A DNA stretch of 6,833 bases from Clostridiaceae bacterium (GCA_016292705.1 JAEDHZ010000083.1:1-6833), one strand, 5' to 3'; shown: positions 1 through 6,765, numbered from the stretch's first letter. Numbers and translations are program-made. Notes: generated by a model from the letters alone, not told the origin.

Positions 1-351
1 ACTGCCTTTGAATCCGCAATGACCTATGAGATTCTTCTCATTGTTGTTGTCGGCGGAATCGGTTCAATCAGCGGCAGCTGCATTTCCTCGTTCCTTTATA
101 TCGCTGCGAGTGAGTGGTGGCTGCGCGGTCTTGACAGCGGCTCATTCCTCGGAATCCAGTCAACTTTGTTCCGCGGCGGTTTCAGAAAGGTTGTTTTCTC
201 GGTTATCATCATGATAATCGTTCTCTTCTTCCGCCAGGGAATCATGGGCGACAAAGAACTTTCGTTTTCAAGGATTGCCGAAAAGCTCAAGTCCAAAGGC
301 AAAAAGAAGACTTCCGGCAAAAAAGCTGAAAAGGAGGTTGCGGCAAAATGA
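1..351 (+). CDS. livM: Branched-chain amino acid ABC transporter permease LivM, C-terminal fragment
   Basis: This is the last 116 codons of a LIV-type permease; the frame is open to the left edge, so the start lies outside the window and the Met codon at 19 is internal. LivM pairs with LivH to form the membrane channel that imports leucine, isoleucine and valine. The visible part has the typical LivM end: a hydrophobic stretch with the glycine-rich segment VVVGGIGSISGS, a second membrane segment (IIMIIVLFFRQG) and the terminal GIMGDKE motif. Identification rests on these motifs and on livG and livF following directly. The chain then continues for about 26 residues as a lysine-rich cytoplasmic tail, longer than I expect for LivM. 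The tail codons also contain the AAGGAGG ribosome site (331-337) of livG, and the TGA stop overlaps the livG start as ATGA. The substrate could be another hydrophobic amino acid or a related HAAT-family ligand. Confidence 0.9.
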   Translation, partial: TAFESAMTYEILLIVVVGGIGSISGSCISSFLYIAASEWWLRGLDSGSFLGIQSTLFRGGFRKVVFSVIIMIIVLFFRQGIMGDKELSFSRIAEKLKSKGKKKTSGKKAEKEVAAK

Positions 352-1220
352 GCAGTGAAAAGAAAAATGTTCTTCGCCTGAGCGATGTCACAATGCAATT
401 TGGCGGAGTTGTTGCCGTCAACGACCTTTCCCTTGAAATCAATGAGGGCGAGATAGTCTCAATTATCGGACCGAACGGCGCAGGAAAAACAACGGCTTTC
501 AATGTTATCACAGGAGTTTATGAGCCGACAAACGGCGAAGTTGACTTCATGGAAAAACCGATCGCACGAAATCATCCGCACGGAAAGATGAAGAAGCTTT
601 ATGCCGGCGAAAACAAAGACAAGTATATTTCAAAGCCCAAGCACGGAAAAACGGTTGTTTCCCTCAAGCCGGATGCTATTGCCAAAAAGGGTATTGCAAG
701 AACATTCCAGAACATCCGCCTTTTCAAGTCTATGACGGTTTTTGAAAATGTTCTTATTGCAAAACACATGAGGCGAAAGAGCAACCTCTTTACCGCAACC
801 TTCAGGCTCAATGCCAAGGAGGAAAAGCGGATGAAGGAGGAGTGCTATGAGCTCCTCAAAATCCTCGGTCTTGACGATGTTATGGATGAAAAAGCCACTT
901 CGCTTCCATACGGAAAGCAGCGTCACCTTGAAATTGCCCGTGCGCTCGCAACAAACCCCAAGCTGCTGCTTCTTGACGAACCGGCAGCCGGAATGAATCC
1001 TCAGGAAACGGACGAGCTGACCGCTTTCATCAAAAAAATCCGTGATGACTTTGGTCTTACAATTTTTGTTATTGAGCACCACATGAATCTTGTTATGGAC
1101 ATTTCCGACCGGATTTATGTTATCGACTTCGGAAAGCTCATTGCAAAGGGAACACCGGCTGAGGTTCAGAAGAATCAGCGCGTTATTGATGCATACCTGG
1201 GGGTGACGGAAGATGAGTGA
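348..1220 (+). CDS. livG: Branched-chain amino acid ABC transporter ATP-binding protein LivG
   Basis: One of the two cytoplasmic ATPases that power the LIV importer. All ABC motifs are present: Walker A GPNGAGKTT (41-49), Q-loop Gln121 in TFQNIRLF, signature LPYGKQRHLEIARAL (186-200, the LivG form of LSGGQ), Walker B LLLLDEPAAG with Glu211, and switch His244 in VIEHHM. The C-terminal end (ISDRIYVIDFGKLIAKGTP, then DAYLG) is the usual LivG end. At 290 residues it is longer than E. coli LivG, which I recall as about 255. The excess is a basic insertion at about residues 68-104, between the strands after Walker A and the Q-loop. The ATG at 348 overlaps the livM stop by 4 bases and sits 10 bases after AAGGAGG, which fixes the start. 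Frame and motifs are intact, so it should be functional. Family assignment is secure; the amino acid transported is inferred. Confidence 0.95.
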   Translation: MSSEKKNVLRLSDVTMQFGGVVAVNDLSLEINEGEIVSIIGPNGAGKTTAFNVITGVYEPTNGEVDFMEKPIARNHPHGKMKKLYAGENKDKYISKPKHGKTVVSLKPDAIAKKGIARTFQNIRLFKSMTVFENVLIAKHMRRKSNLFTATFRLNAKEEKRMKEECYELLKILGLDDVMDEKATSLPYGKQRHLEIARALATNPKLLLLDEPAAGMNPQETDELTAFIKKIRDDFGLTIFVIEHHMNLVMDISDRIYVIDFGKLIAKGTPAEVQKNQRVIDAYLGVTEDE

Positions 1221-1938
1221 TAATATACTTCAGATTAAAGATTTCGTTGTTTCCTACGGTGGAATCGAAGCTGTCAAAGGAATTTCCTTTGATGTTCCCA
1301 AGGGCGATATCGTAACGCTTATCGGCGCAAACGGCGCAGGAAAAAGCACGGTGCTCAAGACCATTTCAGGAATTGTCAAGTCCAAGAGTGCATCCATAGT
1401 CTTTGAAGGTGAGGAAATTTCCGGAAAAACACCGGACTATATCGTTTCAAAGGGAATCACCCTTGTTCCCGAGGGACGGCGGGTTTTCCCGAACCTTACC
1501 GTTGCGGAAAACCTCAAAATCGGTGCATATCTCAGAAAAGACAAAAAAGCCGTCCAAAAGGATACTGAACATGTCTATGAACTGTTTCCCCGTCTGAAAG
1601 AACGTTCGTGGCAACTTGCCGGAACTCTTTCCGGAGGAGAGCAGCAGATGCTTGCGGTCGGTAGGGCACTGATGAGCTCACCAAAGCTTATTATGATGGA
1701 CGAACCGTCGTTGGGTCTTGCTCCGCTTGTTGTTCAGGATATTTTCTCGATTATCCGTCAGATTAACAGCGAGGGTATTACGGTTCTCCTCATTGAGCAG
1801 AACGCAAACATGGCGCTCAAAATTGCTGACAAAGCGTATGTTATGGAAACCGGACGCATCACCATGGAGGGAACGGGAGCAGAGCTCCTTGCCGATGAAA
1901 CAATTAAAGAAGCGTATCTCGGTAAAACGAAGAATTAA
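1213..1938 (+). CDS. livF: Branched-chain amino acid ABC transporter ATP-binding protein LivF
   Basis: The second ATPase of the LIV importer, expected to form a heterodimer with LivG under the LivH-LivM channel. Motifs in order: Walker A GANGAGKST (38-46), the LivF-type VPEGRRVFPNLTV segment (85-97) with Glu87 at the Q-loop position, signature LSGGEQQMLAVGRAL (139-153) and Walker B LIMMDEPSLG (159-168, Glu164). The switch histidine is replaced by Gln196 in LLIEQNAN, which is normal for LivF and helps separate it from LivG. The length of 241 residues is typical. The start ATG overlaps the livG end by 8 bases (ATGAGTGA), with a GGGGGTGA ribosome site at 1199-1206, implying coupled translation. 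It is the last gene of the unit and is followed 13 bases later by a strong terminator hairpin. Confidence 0.95.
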   Translation: MSDNILQIKDFVVSYGGIEAVKGISFDVPKGDIVTLIGANGAGKSTVLKTISGIVKSKSASIVFEGEEISGKTPDYIVSKGITLVPEGRRVFPNLTVAENLKIGAYLRKDKKAVQKDTEHVYELFPRLKERSWQLAGTLSGGEQQMLAVGRALMSSPKLIMMDEPSLGLAPLVVQDIFSIIRQINSEGITVLLIEQNANMALKIADKAYVMETGRITMEGTGAELLADETIKEAYLGKTKN

Positions 1939-1947
1939 ATCCGACAA

Positions 1948-1982
1948 AAAAGCAGCCGCAGTTGATGTGGCTGCTTTTGTTT
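1948..1982 (+). terminator. Intrinsic terminator of the liv operon
   Basis: GCAGCC (1952-1957) pairs with GGCTGC (1969-1974). Three inner pairs (GCA with TGT, one a G-T wobble) close a 5-base loop, and AAAA (1948-1951) can pair with the T-run TTTT (1975-1978). A further TTT follows at 1980-1982. On the opposite strand the same hairpin is followed by six Ts, from AAAAAA at 1946-1951, so it could work in both directions, although no minus-strand gene is seen nearby. Its position 13 bases after livF marks the end of that unit. Confidence 0.9.
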
Positions 1983-2094
1983 CAGAATCATGCTTGAAAG
2001 GGAAATATTCAGGTTACCTGTTAAAGCCATTTTGCTACGGTGATGTTCGCTTTATTACATCTTTTTTGGTTGTAATTGAAAACCGGATGAAGCC

Positions 2095-2123
2095 TTGACA
2101 AACCTCTGATAAAATAGTAATAT
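2095..2123 (+). promoter_or_regulatory. Sigma-A/sigma-70 type promoter of the EEP-GH2-symporter unit
   Basis: A perfect -35 box TTGACA (2095-2100) is separated by exactly 17 bases from the -10 box TAATAT (2118-2123), one mismatch from TATAAT. The expected start of transcription is near 2130, giving a leader of only about 25 bases before the EEP gene. An A/T-rich stretch with CTTTTTTGG (about 2061-2069) lies upstream and could act as an UP element. It is the only convincing promoter seen between the liv terminator and the end of the symporter gene, so it probably drives all three genes. Confidence 0.85.
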
Positions 2124-2129
2124 TCTATT
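2113..2129. promoter_or_regulatory. Inverted repeat covering the -10 box (possible operator)
   Basis: AATAG (2113-2117) and CTATT (2125-2129) form a perfect 5-base inverted repeat with a 7-base centre, TAATATT, that holds the -10 box. A repressor bound here would block RNA polymerase directly. The repeat is short and A/T-rich, so chance is a real alternative, and no regulator gene is in the window to pair with it. Confidence 0.3.
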
Positions 2130-2155
2130 GTATACGAGTTTACGGATGTGATATT

Positions 2156-3043
2156 GTGAAAACTATGTTTGAAGCACTCAGAGTCAAGTTCCTTCCCCTT
2201 ATTCTTGCCGTCTTGATGACACTTGGACTCTATTCTCCGGCAAGCATTGAGATAAACAGTGCGCCGCAAAAAAGCGGAAACGCCGTGCGTGTTGTTTCGT
2301 TCAATCTGCGCTGCAAGGATGACATTTACGGTTCTGTTGAAAACCGGGGAAAATTCGTTTGCGCCGCTCTTGAAAACTATATGCCCGATTCTTTCGGTGT
2401 TCAGGAGGCAACGGAAAAATGGTTAGGTATTCTTGATTCCGCACTCGGTGAAAATTACGCAAGAGTGGGCGAGCCGCGTGATAAATCAAAAAACAGCGAA
2501 TACAGCGCCGTTTACTATCGTGCAGATAAATATGACCTTGTTGATTCGGGAACGATCTGGCTTTCCAGAACTCCGGACAAGTCCGGTTCAAAGTCTTTCC
2601 TTTCCTCAATGCCCCGGATATGCACCTGGGCAACGCTGAAAAACAAGGAAAACGGCTTTGTCTTTACCCACATCAACACACATCTTGACCATCTGCTTGA
2701 ATACACCCGTTCAAGGCAGGCAGATGTGCTCCTCGGAAAGATTGAAGAACTTATGAAGCTCGGCCCCGTTGCCTGCACAGGAGATTTCAATACCGGAGAA
2801 AAAACCGAAACATATAAAAAACTGACAGCTGTTCTTTCGGACAGCAGGTTTGTTGCAAAGGAAACGGAAAGTGGAAAAACTTTTCATAATTACGGAAAAA
2901 AAGACCTTTTCCATTCAACCGCAATAGACTTCATCTTTGTTTCAAACGCAACCGAGGTTGAACGGTATAAAATCATGAAAGATACGGTGAACGGAATGTA
3001 TCTTTCCGATCATTACGGAATTATGGCAGACATCTGCTTTTGA
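2156..3043 (+). CDS. Exported or membrane-anchored endonuclease/exonuclease/phosphatase (EEP) family hydrolase
   Basis: A metal-dependent phosphoesterase of the EEP (DNase I / exonuclease III / sphingomyelinase) fold. The full active-site set is visible: Asn50 in VVSFNLR, Glu84 in GVQEAT, His176 and Asp178 in INTHLDH, Asp210 and Asn212 in TGDFN, Asp258 in IDFIFVS, and Asp285-His286 in SDHYG. These are the Mg-binding and catalytic positions of the family. The segment at about 132-160 (SGTIWLSRTPDKSGSK, then PRICTWA) fits the bacterial subgroup usually annotated only as EEP family protein, whose substrate is not known to me. The N-terminus has a basic start and a hydrophobic stretch (residues 12-26), a signal peptide or anchor with no lipobox cysteine, so the enzyme should act outside the membrane. 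Start: GTG at 2156, with a weak GGATG site at 2144-2148; ATG at 2165 is the alternative but lacks a ribosome site. It is first in the unit, 22 bases before the GH2 gene. Nuclease, lipid phosphodiesterase and sugar-phosphate activities are all possible. Confidence 0.88.
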   Translation: MKTMFEALRVKFLPLILAVLMTLGLYSPASIEINSAPQKSGNAVRVVSFNLRCKDDIYGSVENRGKFVCAALENYMPDSFGVQEATEKWLGILDSALGENYARVGEPRDKSKNSEYSAVYYRADKYDLVDSGTIWLSRTPDKSGSKSFLSSMPRICTWATLKNKENGFVFTHINTHLDHLLEYTRSRQADVLLGKIEELMKLGPVACTGDFNTGEKTETYKKLTAVLSDSRFVAKETESGKTFHNYGKKDLFHSTAIDFIFVSNATEVERYKIMKDTVNGMYLSDHYGIMADICF

Positions 3044-3065
3044 ATAATACATTAGGAGGACAGTA

Positions 3066-5213
3066 ATGAGAAAGTATGTTTCACTCAATGACGGCTGGAC
3101 ATTTGAAAAGGCGGGGGAAAAATCAACGGTTAATATTCCGCACACCTGGAACAACCTTGACGGACAGGGCAGCGAACCTACTTATTACAGGGGAAAATGC
3201 ACCTATACCAGAATAGTTGAGCGCCCAAAAGGAAAAACATGGCTTGAATTCAGGGGTGTTAATGCCGCTTGCACAGTTTACATCAACGGAAACAAGGTTG
3301 GTTCCCACCTTGGTGGCTATTCAACATTCCGATTTGAGGTGACGGACTTTTTATCCTCGCCGAAGAACTTTCTGACGGTTGAGGTTGACAATTCCCCTTT
3401 GCGTGAGATTTATCCGGAAACAGCGGATTTCACATTTTACGGCGGAATCTATCGTGATGTAAACCTTATTACCGAGGTTGAAAAGCAGCATTTTTCGCTT
3501 GATGATTGCGGAAGCTCTGCGCTTTATATCACACCAAAAATGAACGGCGATGTTTTTGTTAAAACGATCATTTCCGGCTATGAAACCGGAGTGAGAGTGC
3601 TTTATGAAATCTTTGACGCAGACGGAAAGCTTGTTGCCTCCGCCGGTAACAGAGTAAGGCTTCATGTTGAAAATCCCCATCTGTGGAACGGTATGGAGGA
3701 TCCGTATCTCTATACACTCCGTGCAACGCTTTTCATGGAGTCGAGGACGGTTGACTGCGTTGAAAGCCGCTTCGGTTTCCGTGAGGTTCGCTTTGACGCC
3801 GATAAGGGCTGCTTCCTTAACGGAAAGCACATCAAGCTCAAGGGTGTTTCCCGCCATCAGGACAGGGAAGGTCTCGGCAATGCGCTGACTATCAATGAAC
3901 ACAGAGAGGATCTTGAACTCATCCGTGAGGTTGGCGCAAATTCAATCCGCCTTGCACACTATCAGCAGGCAGAGGAGTTTTATTCACTCTGCGATGAAAT
4001 GGGCTTCCTTGTTTGGGCGGAGGTTCCCGTAATTTCAAGATTTTCAAAGAAAAAGCAGGCGAATGCGCTTTCTCAGCTTGAGGAACTTATCAAGCAGAAC
4101 ATGAACCACCCGTCAATTTTCTGCTGGGGCATTGAAAACGAAATCACGATTCAGGGTGCTTCTCCTGTTCTTACGGATTCGATTGAAGAACTCAACAATC
4201 TTGCTCATGTTCTCGATGTTTCAAGGCCGACAACCTGCGCACAGCTCACAATGTGTCCGCCGGAAAGCGAGCTTAACAATATCACCGATATCATGGGATA
4301 TAACCACTATTACGGCTGGTACATGAAGACGGTTGACGGTATTGATGAATGGCTCAGGAGATTCAAAGAGGTTCAGCCGAAAGTTCCGCTTTGCCTTTCG
4401 GAGTACGGAGCAGAGGCTGTCATCGGCTATTACAGCGACAATCCGGTTCAGGGCGATTACAGCGAGGGTTACCAGTCCCGTTTCCACGAGCATTATCTTA
4501 ATGTAATCAACAGCACAGAATGGCTCTGGGGCTCGTATGTTTGGAATATGTTTGACTTCGGTTCATCAATGCGCAATGAGGGCGGGGTCCGCGGCAGGAA
4601 CAACAAAGGACTTGTTTCCTTTGACCGCAAGATCAAAAAGGACGCTTTCTATATGTATAAGGCGTTCTGGTCAGACGAAAAATTTGTCCATATCGAGGGC
4701 GGCCGTTATGCACAGCGTATGATAGGAAAGCGCACATTCCGCATTATTTCAAACTGCAATGAGGTTACACTCAAGTGCGGAAGATATAAAAAGACGCTGG
4801 CGGGCGAGCATGTTTTCACCTTTGAAGATGTACCCATAAAAGAGGGTAACAACAAAGTTACCGCAATTGCAGACGGCATTGAGGAAACGGTTGCTTTTGA
4901 AGGCGTTGAGGGCTATCCGGCTTCATATTCGCTTCCGGACGGGGCATCAACCATGGTCAGGAACTGGTTTGTTCCGAAGAGCGAGGATATCAATCCCGAA
5001 TACCTCAGCACTGAAGACACAATCGGTGAAATTCTCAAGAATGATGATGTCAGAGGAATGGTCAGCGGCGTTGCCGGAAAGATTATTTCAAGTCCGCTCA
5101 TGAAGATTGTTGCTCCTATCAAGCTCAAGACCGTTCTGAACCTTAAATTTATACATATCAACGATGACATGAAAGAGCTTGCAGAACAGTTCCTTCAGAC
5201 AATCAAGAAGTAA
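3066..5213 (+). CDS. Glycoside hydrolase family 2 beta-glycosidase (beta-galactosidase or beta-glucuronidase type)
   Basis: A retaining exo-beta-glycosidase with no signal peptide, so cytoplasmic. Domain order: jelly-roll sugar-binding domain (about 1-135, with FRGVNAACTVYINGNKVG and YGGIYRDV), Ig-like domain (about 140-240), TIM barrel (about 242-535), Ig-like C-terminal domain (about 540-615) and a helical tail (about 630-715). Catalytic residues: acid/base Glu359 in WGIENE and nucleophile Glu446 in LSEYGAE. Supporting GH2 motifs are GVSRHQD (260-266), NSIRLAHYQ (292-300), WAEVP (317-321), NHYYGWY (413-419) and YVWNMFDF (491-498). Asn512-x-Lys514-Gly in GRNNKG falls where E. coli beta-glucuronidase has its carboxylate-binding N-x-K, but similar sequences occur in clostridial GH2 enzymes annotated as beta-galactosidase, so the sugar is unresolved. 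There is no long barrel loop before the acid/base, unlike E. coli GUS. The start follows AGGAGG (3054-3059) by 6 bases. The symporter gene 30 bases downstream probably imports its substrate. Confidence 0.93.
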   Translation: MRKYVSLNDGWTFEKAGEKSTVNIPHTWNNLDGQGSEPTYYRGKCTYTRIVERPKGKTWLEFRGVNAACTVYINGNKVGSHLGGYSTFRFEVTDFLSSPKNFLTVEVDNSPLREIYPETADFTFYGGIYRDVNLITEVEKQHFSLDDCGSSALYITPKMNGDVFVKTIISGYETGVRVLYEIFDADGKLVASAGNRVRLHVENPHLWNGMEDPYLYTLRATLFMESRTVDCVESRFGFREVRFDADKGCFLNGKHIKLKGVSRHQDREGLGNALTINEHREDLELIREVGANSIRLAHYQQAEEFYSLCDEMGFLVWAEVPVISRFSKKKQANALSQLEELIKQNMNHPSIFCWGIENEITIQGASPVLTDSIEELNNLAHVLDVSRPTTCAQLTMCPPESELNNITDIMGYNHYYGWYMKTVDGIDEWLRRFKEVQPKVPLCLSEYGAEAVIGYYSDNPVQGDYSEGYQSRFHEHYLNVINSTEWLWGSYVWNMFDFGSSMRNEGGVRGRNNKGLVSFDRKIKKDAFYMYKAFWSDEKFVHIEGGRYAQRMIGKRTFRIISNCNEVTLKCGRYKKTLAGEHVFTFEDVPIKEGNNKVTAIADGIEETVAFEGVEGYPASYSLPDGASTMVRNWFVPKSEDINPEYLSTEDTIGEILKNDDVRGMVSGVAGKIISSPLMKIVAPIKLKTVLNLKFIHINDDMKELAEQFLQTIKK

Positions 5214-5243
5214 AAAATCGCAGCGGCGTGAAAGGAGAATATC

Positions 5244-6662
5244 ATGGAGAAAAAAGCACTTCGCCCATTCGGAATGAGGGATAAGATCGGCTACGCTTTC
5301 GGTGACCTCGGCTGTGGCCTTTCGTTCTCGCTCGTTTCAACATACATGCTTTTGTTCTATATGCAGGTTGTCGGAATTTCGGCAAAAAGCTGGGCATGGA
5401 TAGTTATTGTTTCAAAGGTTTGGGATGCTGTCAACGACATCCTGATAGGCAACATGGTTGACCGCAAACGAATCAGCAAAAAGAGCAAGTTTATGCCGTG
5501 GGTACTCATCGGCGCAGTCGGACTCGTTGTACTGACCGTTATGATTTTTACTCCGGTTCAGTCGTTCACACCGAATGCAAAAATTGTCTGGTGTCTCGCT
5601 TCATATTGCCTCTGGTCGGTTGCCTATACCATGGTAAATGTGCCTTACGGCTCACTTCATTCGATAATCACCGACAACCCGCGCGAAAGGACGGCTCTTT
5701 CAACTTTCCGCAGCATTGGCGCAGGCGTTGCAATGATTTTTGTCATGCTTCTTCCAAAAATTGTTTATGCTAAGAACGAGAGCGAAGAAGGCTCAGCTCA
5801 GATCATTATAGCAGACAGGGTGTTTTTGGTTTCAATTGTCTTTTCCGTCATCGCACTCATTTTCCTTTTTGCAATGACAAAAATGGTTACCGAGCGCGTA
5901 CCCTACGGAGAAGTACCGGAAAAAATCAGCTATTTTTCAACACTCAAGAGCTTTTTCACCAACCGACCGATGGTTGGAGCAACGATTGCATCTTTTGCTT
6001 CGATTGTGTTCTATAACTCATCGATGTCTGTAAACAACCTTGTTTTTCAGTACTTTTTCAATGATGCAAAAAAGACAACCGTTGCAACTCTTGCCTCGTA
6101 TATACCCCTTGTTTTGCTGATGCCGTTCGCAGGAAAGCTTGTTTCGGCTTTCGGAAAGAAAAAGCTTATCACGCTTACCGGTATTGCAAGTGCAGTCGTT
6201 GGTCTGATAATGCTATTCCTGCCCATAACTCCTGACGGCAAAGGAATGTATATATATATCGGCGGTCTTATGGTAGTCAACATCGGAAACTGCATTTTCC
6301 AGATTATTGTCTGGGCTATCATTGCCGATTGCATAGAGATGAGCTTCCGCAAAAAGGGTGTTCACGAGGAAAGCTCGCTTTATGCCATATATTCATTTTT
6401 CCGCAAGCTTGCGCAGGGTGTTGGTTCAGCAATTGTTGCGCTTGGTCTTTCGGCAATCGGCTTTGTTGAGGGTACCAATGTTGTTCAGAGTGAAGCTTTT
6501 TGTGCCAATGTCAAAAATTTGTATATCGGCTTCCTTGTTGCCGGAACGGTAATAATGGTTCTTTCAATGCAATTCATTTATAACATCAGCAAACAGGATG
6601 AAGACAAGTTTTCCGCTCACACTGAACAGAGCGGACAGGAATATTGTTCGCCCGAAGAATAA
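5244..6662 (+). CDS. GPH/MelB-family glycoside:cation symporter (MFS superfamily)
   Basis: A 12-helix inner-membrane symporter of the glycoside-pentoside-hexuronide:cation family, which imports sugars with Na+ or H+. The N-terminal KIGYAFGDLG (14-23) and the helix 2 motif WDAVNDILIGNMVDR (60-74) are diagnostic; Asp61 and Asp65 match in spacing the two cation-site aspartates of MelB. Other family marks are NVPYGSL (132-138), DNPRERTALSTFR (144-156) after helix 4, the ADCIEM segment (361-366) and SFFRKLAQGVGSA (384-396), where Lys388 fits the MelB helix 11 lysine. The length of 472 residues is normal and there is no phosphotransferase IIA domain like that of LacS. The end is a short acidic tail (about 450-472). 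Start ATG follows AAAGGAG (5231-5237) by 6 bases. A GH2 gene followed by a GPH transporter recalls uidA-uidB as well as lactose-type operons, so the ligand is a beta-glycoside or glucuronide by context only. Confidence 0.92.
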   Translation: MEKKALRPFGMRDKIGYAFGDLGCGLSFSLVSTYMLLFYMQVVGISAKSWAWIVIVSKVWDAVNDILIGNMVDRKRISKKSKFMPWVLIGAVGLVVLTVMIFTPVQSFTPNAKIVWCLASYCLWSVAYTMVNVPYGSLHSIITDNPRERTALSTFRSIGAGVAMIFVMLLPKIVYAKNESEEGSAQIIIADRVFLVSIVFSVIALIFLFAMTKMVTERVPYGEVPEKISYFSTLKSFFTNRPMVGATIASFASIVFYNSSMSVNNLVFQYFFNDAKKTTVATLASYIPLVLLMPFAGKLVSAFGKKKLITLTGIASAVVGLIMLFLPITPDGKGMYIYIGGLMVVNIGNCIFQIIVWAIIADCIEMSFRKKGVHEESSLYAIYSFFRKLAQGVGSAIVALGLSAIGFVEGTNVVQSEAFCANVKNLYIGFLVAGTVIMVLSMQFIYNISKQDEDKFSAHTEQSGQEYCSPEE

Positions 6663-6724
6663 TCATATAGAATATAAAAGGCTCTTTTTCATATCTGTGG
6701 TAAAGAGTTAAAATGAAAATTATG

Positions 6725-6759
6725 TCAAGCAGTCGCAATCGGGCGACTGCTTGATTTTT
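6725..6759 (+). terminator. Intrinsic terminator of the EEP-GH2-symporter unit
   Basis: A perfect 12-base-pair stem, TCAAGCAGTCGC (6725-6736) with GCGACTGCTTGA (6743-6754), closes a 6-base loop AATCGG and is followed at once by TTTTT (6755-6759). This is a textbook rho-independent terminator 62 bases after the symporter stop codon. Confidence 0.93.
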
Positions 6760-6765
6760 AGTAAC

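Noticed and set aside
630..1082. 150-codon minus-strand open frame within livG
   Set aside because: It is antisense to the conserved ABC ATPase motifs and shows no domain or start signal of its own.
2010..2020. Short inverted repeat CAGGT-T-ACCTG upstream of the promoter
   Set aside because: It is only 5 bases per arm and about 75 bases upstream of the -35 box; it could be an activator site but nothing else supports it.
1718..2098. 126-codon + strand frame running from livF through the terminator
   Set aside because: It is out of frame with livF, crosses the terminator hairpin, is very rich in Arg, Ser and Leu in the overlap as frameshift shadows are, and ends at the downstream promoter.
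3351..3902. 183-codon open frame on the minus strand inside the GH2 gene
   Set aside because: It lies wholly within a coding region with clear GH2 motifs on the + strand, has no ribosome site or recognisable domain, and is the kind of antisense shadow common at this base composition.
6680..6709. Weak hairpin just after the symporter gene
   Set aside because: It has only six canonical pairs plus G-T pairs and no T-run; too weak to call a terminator or RNA element.
6713..6754. 13-codon open frame whose stop codon ends exactly at the base of the terminator stem
   Set aside because: It has no good ribosome site, its sequence is dictated by the hairpin arms, and the position of the TGA is most likely chance.
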